From contig CAKZPJ010000687.1 in the NCBI GenBank assembly GCA_937138955.1, positions 1-5,573 of the forward strand: a stretch of DNA of 5,573 nucleotides, read 5' to 3'. How positions within the stretch are numbered: the first letter of the stretch is position 1; every line of letters begins with the position of its first letter. The stretch comes from an uncultured Flammeovirgaceae bacterium (GTDB taxonomy: Bacteria; Bacteroidota; Bacteroidia; Cytophagales; Cyclobacteriaceae). Positions 1 to 5,573 of the stretch are shown in pieces. The notes beneath the pieces are model-generated. The model did no database searches. It was not told the DNA's origin and saw only the letters and a program-made list of their open reading frames with translations. Position numbers and translations under genes: made by a program.

Positions 1-945
1 TGCCAGGCGATTTGATAGCGCAATTTCTTCAATTCTTCGGAAGACTCCCTGCGCTTCTGAATTTTGTGTTCCAGCACTAATATAAAACTTTGTATCTTTA
101 TTTAAAGTGTAATCGGCACTAAGGTAAGCACCCGAACTACGTTGGGCTTTGCCTATATCAGGATTAGTAGTTCGCGCATTTATCTGGAATAAAAGAAGGG
201 AATTATTATTTATATAATCATTTTCACTAAAGACATACGAAGATTTTTGGAAACGCCTTGATTGGTTATAAAATCCAGAAAATCTAGCTCGAAATCGACC
301 TCCTTCGTAGTAGCTAATACTTCCCTGATAGGCATGATTTGCATTTAAACCAATACGAGCATTTGCTTGGGTTTTTAACCCCATTCCATTATCTGACTTT
401 GTAACGATATTGATTATTCCTTCAGATGCTTCAGGCCCATACCAAGCTCCGTGCGGAAAACGAACAACTTCGATTTGTTTGATGTCTTGCAAATCAATAG
501 GTAGAGTCTCCCACCATACTGACTGCTCCATAAAATTATAATACGGAACTTCATCCACCATAAGCAGCACAGTATTTCTATTGCTGAGTCCTTCATCGGC
601 GAATGATGACCCTCTCAGGTGCAAGATATAATTACCGTTAGTACTCTGGCGGACCACAAAATCTGGTGAAAAACGTAGAACTTCTAGCAGTGTGGTAGCA
701 CCCGATTGCAAGATGTCGTCTTGTGTAATAAGTGTGTGGCTAATAGCAGCCTTGCCAATATCCTGGCGTTTTTTGGAAAGTATATAGACCGACTGGCTTA
801 CTTCTTTATCGGGCCGTAGCTCCATACCCAATATGTCTTCTTCTATTGTTAGCGTATAGGATGCCGAATCCAATGCTTGAGATGTAGCCTCACCAAGTAC
901 ACAAAAAATAAATACAGTTAATGCTATAACCCCTTTTTTCGCCAT
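1..945 (-). CDS. TonB-dependent receptor, N-terminal part (signal peptide, plug, start of barrel); 3' end beyond window
   Basis: Outer-membrane receptor that would import a bound ligand using energy from TonB-ExbBD; the ligand is unknown. The frame is open for 315 codons from ATG 945-943 to base 1, so the C-terminal part is missing. The start is fixed by an in-frame TGA four codons upstream (957-955). Residues 1-24 are a signal peptide (KK followed by a hydrophobic stretch, probable cleavage near SQA). Residues about 66-184 are the plug: ITQDDILQSGATTLLEVLR, then LHLRGSS, NTVLLMVDEVP, IKQIEVVRFPHGAWYG and EGIINIVTK, which match the family plug signature. From about 187 the alternating pattern suggests the first barrel strands. 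No carboxypeptidase-regulatory-like domain lies before the plug and no SusD follows upstream, so it is more like a BtuB/FepA-type receptor than SusC. It lies 173 bp downstream of the FN3-CBM lipoprotein on the same strand. The family call is firm; the substrate is not known. Confidence 0.9.
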   Translation of the reverse strand, partial: MAKKGVIALTVFIFCVLGEATSQALDSASYTLTIEEDILGMELRPDKEVSQSVYILSKKRQDIGKAAISHTLITQDDILQSGATTLLEVLRFSPDFVVRQSTNGNYILHLRGSSFADEGLSNRNTVLLMVDEVPYYNFMEQSVWWETLPIDLQDIKQIEVVRFPHGAWYGPEASEGIINIVTKSDNGMGLKTQANARIGLNANHAYQGSISYYEGGRFRARFSGFYNQSRRFQKSSYVFSENDYINNNSLLLFQINARTTNPDIGKAQRSSGAYLSADYTLNKDTKFYISAGTQNSEAQGVFRRIEEIALSNRLA

Positions 946-961
946 GACTGATTGTCAACAA

Positions 962-982
962 ACACCACTCTAATAGAGGTGT
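962..982. other. Imperfect inverted repeat in the receptor leader
   Basis: ACAC-CA-CTCT, loop AAT, then AGAGGTGT: eight pairs interrupted by a two-base bulge. It lies 17 bp before the receptor ATG, within the likely 5' untranslated region. It could be a small leader hairpin or an operator half-site pair, or chance. No T-run follows on the minus strand, so it does not look like a terminator. Confidence 0.25.
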
Positions 983-997
983 ATCTGTTAATTAAAA

Positions 998-1031
998 CAA
1001 ACTTTGTGGACCATAAAATATTCGTTGCAAA
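998..1031 (-). promoter_or_regulatory. Weak candidate promoter of the TonB-dependent receptor gene
   Basis: On the minus strand AAAGTTTG (1005-998) fits the -7 consensus TAnnTTTG except at its first base, and TTTG (1031-1028) lies 22 bp upstream, slightly longer than usual spacing. It lies about 50 bp before ATG 945. If real, the receptor can be transcribed separately from the lipoprotein gene upstream. If not, the two genes probably share a transcript. Confidence 0.22.
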
Positions 1032-1118
1032 ATAAAGAGTAAGCACATTATTATTATGTAAAGTTCCTCCTCCAAAGCACCCGCGTAGGGTATTTAATAT
1101 TTTCGTAGTTGGACAGTG

Positions 1119-3287
1119 CTACTCTATCTCAATCCAATCAATTCGCATCAATTCATCGTTGCCTCCTGAGAATTTCAGCCAAATATTCTGAGGGCCGGCA
1201 CTGAGATTCAACGTAGTAGAGGGCTTTGGATTTATCCAATCATCCCAATCTGAGCCATCTGGGACAAATACTAGTAATGGGTTATTATTATTCTCGTGTC
1301 TAACAGTTATAGTAGTGAGGCTCCCAGAGTTATTAGCGACCCTAAACTTCAGATCGTATGAACCGGCACTGGGTACATTTATCCGATAAACTACCGAATC
1401 ATCCTTTTGAATAGAACCTAGATAATACCCCCCGGAAGCCACTGATGATTCTACCTGAGCAGTACCCAAGTTTTGAGTAAAGTTTTCTCCCTCAACGAAA
1501 CCAGGAACCCCGAGTAGAGGTATCTCTTTGGTTACTACACTAATTACATTCGAGTATTCAGATATATTATCACCTATTACCGCTCGCACCCGATAGTAAT
1601 ACGTAGTAGAAGTCAGTAATTCATCAACGATTAATGATGTTCCCGCTACTGTTAAACCTTCATATCCCGTTACAAATACTGTGAAATTAGCATCAGTAGC
1701 TACATCTAACAGATAACTATTGGCACCGGGCACAAGTGTCCACTTAGTATACATTTCATAGCCGCTTACGTTGGATGGCTCTTGAGCAACGGGAGGATCA
1801 ATGCTGCTAGTTGTAGCGTTTGAGATTTCCGAATAAGCTGAACTGGTGTAGCTATTATGCGCTTTCACTCGAAAATAATAGCGGGTATCAGCTAGTAGGT
1901 TGTCTATGCTCAACGATGTGCTACTAACAGACTTTTCTTCAAAGTTGCTAAGAATACTCGTAAACTGCTCATCAATAGCTACATCAACAGTATAGTACGA
2001 GGCGTCAGGCACTACATCCCAGATAACGTTGAAACTGGTATAAGTAATATTGGTGACTAGTAGGTTACTTGGTTGCTCTAAAGCAGCCAAGTACTGGCTC
2101 ATAACATTGGAGTAAGCCGAAACATTACCGTCCTTTACTGCCTGAACGCGGTAATAGTAGGTTTGATCGCCAGCAAGTTCTGCTATATTGTATGTAGTAT
2201 CAGTAATTTCATCTACAGAAAGAAGCAAAGTAGAGAAATCTGGATAAGTACTTACTTCTAATGCATAAGTATCAATATTACTTGCTGATGTCCAGGTTGC
2301 CGTGAATGACGTACTACTCAAGTTACTACCCTCATTTAAAGTAGGAATGGGCAGAAGTGAAGTAGTTATTACTCCATTTTTAGAATACTCAGAAAAAGAC
2401 TTATCACTATGAGCTCTTACTCTAAAGTAGTAAGAAGTATTTGGGTCTAAGTCAGTCACAGTAAATGAGGTACTTTGAGCAAGCTCATCTTTTACTACAT
2501 ACGCTGTTTCGTTGACGAATAGCGGATCTGTTGTAACCTCTACAGTATAATGAATAGCACCTATCACTGATTGCCACTGAAAAGTGAACTCATTTTGTAC
2601 ATTATTCGGGACTTCTGATATAATTGGTTGAGTAAGTCTAGTGGTAGTTAGATGAATTACGTTAGAGTAACCCGAAATAATATCGCTATCTCGGGCCTTA
2701 ATACGGTAAAAGTAGTCTTGATCTACTTTAAGACCATTCTTTACAATCACGAAAGTGTCCTCAGTAACAATACGCTGTAGCGAAGTAGTTTCAGTGAAAT
2801 TGATATCGGTTCCCACCTCTATTTCATACGTTTTTGCTTCGGCTACTTGTTGCCAGCGAGCGATAAATTGATTAGTACCAATTTCAGCAGCCACTATAGC
2901 GGCTGGAGCCGGCATACCCAATGTTTTGACTGTAGCAATATTGGAATATCTGGTTTGCTCACCTGTGCTAAGATTCGCTACTAAACGGTAATAATAAGTA
3001 TGAGCGATTTTAAGCCCTTTCACAGTATAAGCAGTATCTAGTACTTCTATGGGCGATTCTGTAATTAAAAAGCTATCCTCAAATGATCCATCAGTTGCCA
3101 CTTCCAAGAGATAACTACTAGCACCTAATAGAGGATGCCAAGTTGCGGTAAATGCAGTTGTTTTTACATTTTCCCCTGGTGTAGCTACAGGCACAGGATC
3201 AATAAACTCTTGTATCTCTGGAGTACATCCAAAAAATATTGCATAAATACTGTAAAGTATTATTGCTATCTTGAGAAGCCTACTCAT
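1119..3287 (-). CDS. Lipoprotein with six fibronectin type III repeats and a C-terminal CBM6/CBM35-like module
   Basis: Predicted envelope lipoprotein of 722 residues, probably binding glycan or another surface ligand; no catalytic domain is seen. Residues 1-20 are a lipoprotein signal with FFGC as lipobox and Cys21 as the lipidated residue. Six FN3 domains follow at about 31-122, 125-215, 216-309, 311-400, 402-494 and 496-587. Each has a B-strand Trp (W50, W145, W238, W332, W423, W516), most have a TD..F-type turn, and each has a YYYR-like strand (Y98, Y192, Y286, Y377, Y470, Y563) followed by a YS motif. Residues about 595-722 form a beta-sandwich module of CBM6/CBM35 type: VEGENF, then VVYRINVPSAGSYDLKFRVA, DWDDW, and the ending MRIDWIEIE. 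The start is fixed because TAA directly precedes the ATG. The protein could be a surface glycan-binding protein or an adhesin. Domain calls are firm; the ligand is unknown. The same-strand receptor downstream suggests joint function but not proof of an operon. Confidence 0.88.
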   Translation of the reverse strand: MSRLLKIAIILYSIYAIFFGCTPEIQEFIDPVPVATPGENVKTTAFTATWHPLLGASSYLLEVATDGSFEDSFLITESPIEVLDTAYTVKGLKIAHTYYYRLVANLSTGEQTRYSNIATVKTLGMPAPAAIVAAEIGTNQFIARWQQVAEAKTYEIEVGTDINFTETTSLQRIVTEDTFVIVKNGLKVDQDYFYRIKARDSDIISGYSNVIHLTTTRLTQPIISEVPNNVQNEFTFQWQSVIGAIHYTVEVTTDPLFVNETAYVVKDELAQSTSFTVTDLDPNTSYYFRVRAHSDKSFSEYSKNGVITTSLLPIPTLNEGSNLSSTSFTATWTSASNIDTYALEVSTYPDFSTLLLSVDEITDTTYNIAELAGDQTYYYRVQAVKDGNVSAYSNVMSQYLAALEQPSNLLVTNITYTSFNVIWDVVPDASYYTVDVAIDEQFTSILSNFEEKSVSSTSLSIDNLLADTRYYFRVKAHNSYTSSAYSEISNATTSSIDPPVAQEPSNVSGYEMYTKWTLVPGANSYLLDVATDANFTVFVTGYEGLTVAGTSLIVDELLTSTTYYYRVRAVIGDNISEYSNVISVVTKEIPLLGVPGFVEGENFTQNLGTAQVESSVASGGYYLGSIQKDDSVVYRINVPSAGSYDLKFRVANNSGSLTTITVRHENNNNPLLVFVPDGSDWDDWINPKPSTTLNLSAGPQNIWLKFSGGNDELMRIDWIEIE
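1527..3197 (-). repeat. Six tandem FN3-domain repeats (protein level, period about 93 residues)
   Basis: The conserved Trp residues are spaced 95, 93, 94, 91 and 93 residues apart and the YYYR-like strands 94, 94, 91, 93 and 93 apart, giving a regular period of about 280 bp. The repeats are clearly similar as protein, but I see no long identical DNA runs between them. This points to old duplications that have diverged rather than recent expansion. Boundaries are approximate. Confidence 0.85.
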
Positions 3288-3307
3288 TTAAATATGTTTG
3301 TTCATAC

Positions 3308-3339
3308 CAAATATAGATAAAATCAAATACGATTACAGA
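3308..3339 (-). promoter_or_regulatory. Candidate promoter of the FN3-CBM lipoprotein gene
   Basis: On the minus strand TATATTTG (3315-3308) matches the Bacteroidota -7 consensus TAnnTTTG exactly. TCTG (3339-3336), one mismatch from the -33 element TTTG, lies 20 bp upstream. A transcript start a few bases below the -7 box would give a leader of about 15 bases before ATG 3287. The match is by eye and such boxes occur by chance in AT-rich DNA. Confidence 0.42.
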
Positions 3340-3612
3340 TAACAAGTATACTCGCTCCTGGCCTATAGCCTATCACTATGTATGTTTTAAGTGCATAGGA
3401 ACAACATGAGTAGCCCAACGTGTAAATAATTGCTGCTATTTTTGATCCAAGCTAGCCTAGATAGCTAAATGGGACAGTTATCAGGATTAATCAATTTTAT
3501 TAGACATTGTAAGGTTAATGTCATATTGGCAATCTGGCCAGTTGAGAATAAAATTAGTAACCACTACTACTGTGCCAATCACTAAAAACAATTAGATCTA
3601 TTATATTACATA

Positions 3613-3645
3613 TTTATATAATTTTTTGTATATATATTATATTTG
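3613..3645 (+). promoter_or_regulatory. Candidate promoter of the histidine kinase gene
   Basis: TATATTTG at 3638-3645 is an exact TAnnTTTG -7 match with a partial -33 element TTTA (3613-3616) 21 bp upstream. It would give a leader of about 105 bases. A second exact -7 match, TAAATTTG at 3680-3687, lies nearer the start (leader about 63 bases) but has no -33 partner at the expected distance. The surrounding DNA is so AT-rich that chance matches are likely, so which box is used is open. Confidence 0.35.
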
Positions 3646-3754
3646 TAATCATATAACCATATGTGTGCTACAGCTATTTTAAATTTGAGAAGGTCAAAAG
3701 GATACATATTTAGATAGTAAGTAGATATGTTAATAATACTGCAATTAAATTAAT

Positions 3755-4903
3755 ATGATGCTGAAAGATGCTTCCCCCGAAAATAGCTTAATAAGCAAGG
3801 AGAAATATGACTTTGCTAGGAAATTGCTAAGAAGCTATACGGACATAGTATTAGTTTTTGACGAAAATCTAAATGTCTGTTTTGCTAATAATTGCGCTGA
3901 AGACCTATTGAATTGTGAAAAGAAGGCTCTAATAAACCAGCACATCACTCAGGTTTTTCCCAAACGGCAACACCGATTGCTAGAATCGATGATTGAAAGC
4001 GTAGAGAAAGGGAAAGATATACGAGAGCGAAGAACGTATTTACACGTTAGAAGGAAGAGAAACATACCAGTATCGCTAAGCTTCACATTTATACAATCTA
4101 AGCATCCTTTTAAATACATACTTGTTGCCAAAGATCAGCAGCAGTATACAAAGGCAACTGATGCACTCAAGCAAAAAAACGAAGAGCTTAAAACACTTAT
4201 TTACCGAGCATCGCACGATTTAAAGGGGCCACTGGCTTCTGTTAAAGGGCTATTCAACTTATTAGAAGATGAACCCGAAGACACTGAAACGTTAAAGTAC
4301 TATCTGGCTCTAATAAAAAAGAGTGTAGACAAACTAGAGGATACACTCTTCGGATTGCTAGAGCTAGGGCTTTCTACTAAAAAGGATTTACAGTACACCT
4401 CGTTTAATATCAGAGACTGTCTGGAAGAAATTATCGGCCGGTTTGAAAACTATCCTGGGCGGAAAGATGTAATTGTTCATCTTACTGCAAATGAAGATTT
4501 GACATTGCATACCGAGAAGAAAATATTTCAGTCCATTTTCCAGAATTTGGTAGAGAACAGTATCAAGTATCGTAAACCTGATCAGAATGATGCTGTGACA
4601 AAAATATCAGTTCGTCGTTATAAATACGGTATTAAAATTAAAGTAAAGGATAATGGTCTGGGTATGGACCGTAATTTACAAAAACGAGCTTTTGATATGT
4701 TTTATCGGGGCCATGAACATGCAGAAGGAAGTGGTTTAGGACTGTTTATTGTAAAAAATAACGCTGAAAAACTGAGTGGCGAGATAAAAGTCAAATCTAG
4801 TCTTAATATGGGCACGGAGATACAAGTATACCTGCCTGATATGCAAAAGATTGAGAAAGAAAGCGCAAAATCTTCAGTAAGCAGTAAAACTTCTTCCAAT
4901 TAG
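3755..4903 (+). CDS. Soluble PAS-domain sensor histidine kinase
   Basis: Cytoplasmic sensor kinase of 382 residues that would autophosphorylate on His and pass phosphate to an unidentified response regulator. Residues about 18-128 form a PAS-type sensor domain (IVLVFDENLNVCFANNCAEDLL at its start, KYILVAKD at its end). A short coiled segment (about 130-148) leads to the HisKA domain with the H-box SHDLKGPL, phospho-acceptor His154. The HATPase domain is complete: N-box QNLVENSIKY (Asn268), G1 DNGLGM (299-304), F-box FDMFYR (313-318) and G2 GSGLGL (325-330). No transmembrane segment, signal peptide or receiver domain is present, so the signal is sensed inside the cell. The tail (about 365-382) is rich in Ser, Lys and Glu. 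The start is fixed by an in-frame TAA at 3746-3748; a second ATG follows at once. No regulator gene is adjacent, so it is an orphan in this window. The signal is unknown. Confidence 0.92.
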   Translation: MMLKDASPENSLISKEKYDFARKLLRSYTDIVLVFDENLNVCFANNCAEDLLNCEKKALINQHITQVFPKRQHRLLESMIESVEKGKDIRERRTYLHVRRKRNIPVSLSFTFIQSKHPFKYILVAKDQQQYTKATDALKQKNEELKTLIYRASHDLKGPLASVKGLFNLLEDEPEDTETLKYYLALIKKSVDKLEDTLFGLLELGLSTKKDLQYTSFNIRDCLEEIIGRFENYPGRKDVIVHLTANEDLTLHTEKKIFQSIFQNLVENSIKYRKPDQNDAVTKISVRRYKYGIKIKVKDNGLGMDRNLQKRAFDMFYRGHEHAEGSGLGLFIVKNNAEKLSGEIKVKSSLNMGTEIQVYLPDMQKIEKESAKSSVSSKTSSN

Positions 4904-4905
4904 AA

Positions 4906-5014
4906 GGAATGAAATAAGTTTCGTATTGATATACCGACTTTTACTCGGATAATAGTCGCTGTGGCATTTCACTACAAGCAGGGTTAGGGCACTATTAATC
5001 GCTCTATTCATTCC
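4906..5014. repeat. Perfect 8-bp inverted repeat flanking the kinase-sulfatase gap
   Basis: GGAATGAA (4906-4913, three bases after the kinase stop) is the exact reverse complement of TTCATTCC (5007-5014); the arms are 93 bp apart. With such a long loop it is unlikely to act as a terminator. It may be a pair of regulator half-sites or chance. The rest of this 213-bp gap shows no gene; the dyad CCGA/TCGG at 4934-4948 is too weak to call a terminator. Confidence 0.25.
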
Positions 5015-5063
5015 GCAAAAAAGATAAATCAGCTTAATTTTTTGCTCATACAGAAGTCCTGCT

Positions 5064-5097
5064 TTTGACTGATGGGTAATTCTTTTATCTTTATTTG
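5064..5097 (+). promoter_or_regulatory. Candidate promoter of the sulfatase gene
   Basis: TTTG at 5064-5067 is followed after 18 bp by TATCTTTA (5086-5093) or after 22 bp by TTTATTTG (5090-5097), each one mismatch from the Bacteroidota -7 box TAnnTTTG. Transcription would begin around 5100-5105, a short leader before ATG 5117. If correct, the sulfatase has its own promoter rather than relying on read-through from the kinase, and the in-frame ATG at 5072 cannot be the start. Confidence 0.38.
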
Positions 5098-5116
5098 CAC
5101 CCATAAAATCAACCTA

Positions 5117-5573
5117 ATGCTACTTCGTATCACGTATATCGTACTGTGCCTAAGTTCGACCTTCTTTCTATTCAGTTGTCAGGAAAGTGCTGAACCAGAA
5201 AAACGCCCTAATATTTTATTTGCCATTAGCGATGACCAATCGTTTCCCCATACCAGCTTTCATGGTGCTTCGTGGGTCAATACACCAGCCTTTGATCGGG
5301 TTGCTCAGGAAGGAATTTACTTCTCCAACTGCTACGCCGGTTCACCGGGTTGCGCCCCGTCGCGTAGTTCTATTGTAACGGGTCGCTACCACTGGCAAAA
5401 TGAGCAAGCAGGGCAACACGCAGCGGGTTGGTTTGATAAGTATGTCCCCTTTGTTGACTTATTAGCTGCGAACAACTACCACACTGGCTACACTGGTAAA
5501 GGAGTGGGTCCGTTTAAGTATGGCGAATCGCCGCTTCGTAGCCAGAATGCAGCGGGTGAAGCCTATAACCAAA
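5117..5573 (+). CDS. Sulfatase lipoprotein (S1 family, SGSH-like), N-terminal part; 3' end beyond window
   Basis: Hydrolyses sulfate esters or N-sulfate from a glycan; substrate unproven. Visible are 152 codons plus one base. Residues 1-20 are a lipoprotein signal with lipobox LFSC and Cys21, followed by a Glu-rich stretch, so it is envelope-anchored and possibly surface-exposed. RPNILFAISDD (30-40) carries the paired Asp39/Asp40 of the calcium site. CAPSR (79-83) followed by SSIVTGR is the sulfatase signature, with Cys79 the residue converted to formylglycine, which needs a maturation enzyme not in this window. The stretch QN..AGQH....FDK (94-108), then LL, TGYTGKGVGP, recalls N-sulphoglucosamine sulphohydrolase from memory of that family. 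The usual K-x-H motif reads Lys128-Gly-Val, so the His is not at its usual place. Chosen start 5117 gives a compact lipoprotein signal; an in-frame ATG at 5072 would add 15 residues. It is 213 bp after the kinase. Confidence 0.9.
   Translation, partial: MLLRITYIVLCLSSTFFLFSCQESAEPEKRPNILFAISDDQSFPHTSFHGASWVNTPAFDRVAQEGIYFSNCYAGSPGCAPSRSSIVTGRYHWQNEQAGQHAAGWFDKYVPFVDLLAANNYHTGYTGKGVGPFKYGESPLRSQNAAGEAYNQ

Larger units (their letters stand above)
3288..3754. other. Divergent intergenic region (467 bp), AT-rich, no gene seen
   Basis: This spacer separates the minus-strand lipoprotein gene from the plus-strand kinase gene. I see no plausible coding frame or structured RNA. It holds a candidate promoter at each end, a strongly AT-rich block at 3601-3660 (six G/C in 60 bases), and small dyads: GATTAATC at 3485-3492, AGCTA/TAGCT at 3450-3466, and ATTGGCA (3525-3531) paired with TGCCAAT (3573-3579). 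Any of the dyads could be an operator, but each is short enough to be chance. The length is generous for two simple promoters. Confidence 0.6.

Noticed and set aside
414..596. 60-codon minus-strand frame
   Set aside because: It lies in another frame inside the receptor gene, whose plug-domain protein reads clearly through the same region.
1079..1091. ACCC/GGGT dyad downstream of the lipoprotein gene as a terminator
   Set aside because: Only four pairs with no clear T-run on the minus strand, too weak to call.
3135..3320. 61-codon plus-strand frame
   Set aside because: It is antisense to the lipoprotein signal peptide and first FN3 domain, is Cys-rich without a recognisable motif, and overlaps the promoter region.
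3601..3660. AT-rich block as a replication origin or mobile-element end
   Set aside because: No DnaA-box cluster, iterons, replication gene or target-site duplication is visible; a promoter or spacer explanation is simpler.
3949..4131. 60-codon minus-strand frame
   Set aside because: Antisense to the PAS domain of the kinase, with no recognisable protein features.
4702..4899. 65-codon minus-strand frame
   Set aside because: Antisense to the ATPase domain and C-terminal tail of the kinase; no independent support.
4934..4948. CCGA/TCGG dyad downstream of the kinase as a terminator
   Set aside because: A four-pair stem without a following T-run; most likely chance.
4874..5104. 76-codon minus-strand frame across the kinase-sulfatase gap
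   Set aside because: It overlaps the kinase end and the sulfatase promoter candidate, has no recognisable domain, signal or convincing promoter, and reads like translated AT-rich spacer.
5187..5378. 63-codon plus-strand frame
   Set aside because: It is an out-of-frame reading of the sulfatase gene across its conserved CAPSR region.

Overview
The window looks like chromosomal DNA from a member of the Bacteroidota, most likely an environmental or marine Cytophagales-type bacterium. This rests on four things. There is an outer-membrane TonB-dependent receptor. Two proteins carry lipoprotein signals ending in Cys21. Promoter-like TAnnTTTG boxes of the Bacteroidota type stand upstream of genes, and no convincing Shine-Dalgarno sequence precedes the starts. 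DNA composition is AT-leaning throughout, and the taxonomic call is an inference.

Layout. Positions 1-945 (minus strand) hold the N-terminal 315 codons of a TonB-dependent receptor, cut off by the window edge. Positions 1119-3287 (minus) encode a complete 722-residue lipoprotein with six fibronectin type III (FN3) repeats and a C-terminal CBM6/CBM35-like carbohydrate-binding module. Positions 3288-3754 are an AT-rich divergent intergenic region carrying candidate promoters for both sides. Positions 3755-4903 (plus) encode a complete soluble PAS-domain histidine kinase. Positions 5117-5573 (plus) hold the first 152 codons of a sulfatase lipoprotein with the formylglycine-type motif CAPSR, cut off by the right edge.

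How they may work together. The lipoprotein and the receptor lie in the same direction (lipoprotein first, 173-bp gap) and could form a cell-envelope pair: glycan or surface binding by the FN3-CBM protein and energised import by the receptor. The sulfatase, also a predicted lipoprotein, would remove sulfate from a glycan. Its visible part resembles the N-sulphoglucosamine sulphohydrolase (SGSH) type. Together this suggests handling of a sulfated polysaccharide. However, there is no SusD, glycoside hydrolase or SusC-type receptor in view, so a polysaccharide utilisation locus is not demonstrated. The kinase has no response regulator beside it, and its link to the neighbours is only positional.

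I see no RNA genes, CRISPR arrays, insertion sequences or phage genes. The most unusual item is the six-FN3 plus CBM lipoprotein. I do not see clear evidence for a wholly new system.
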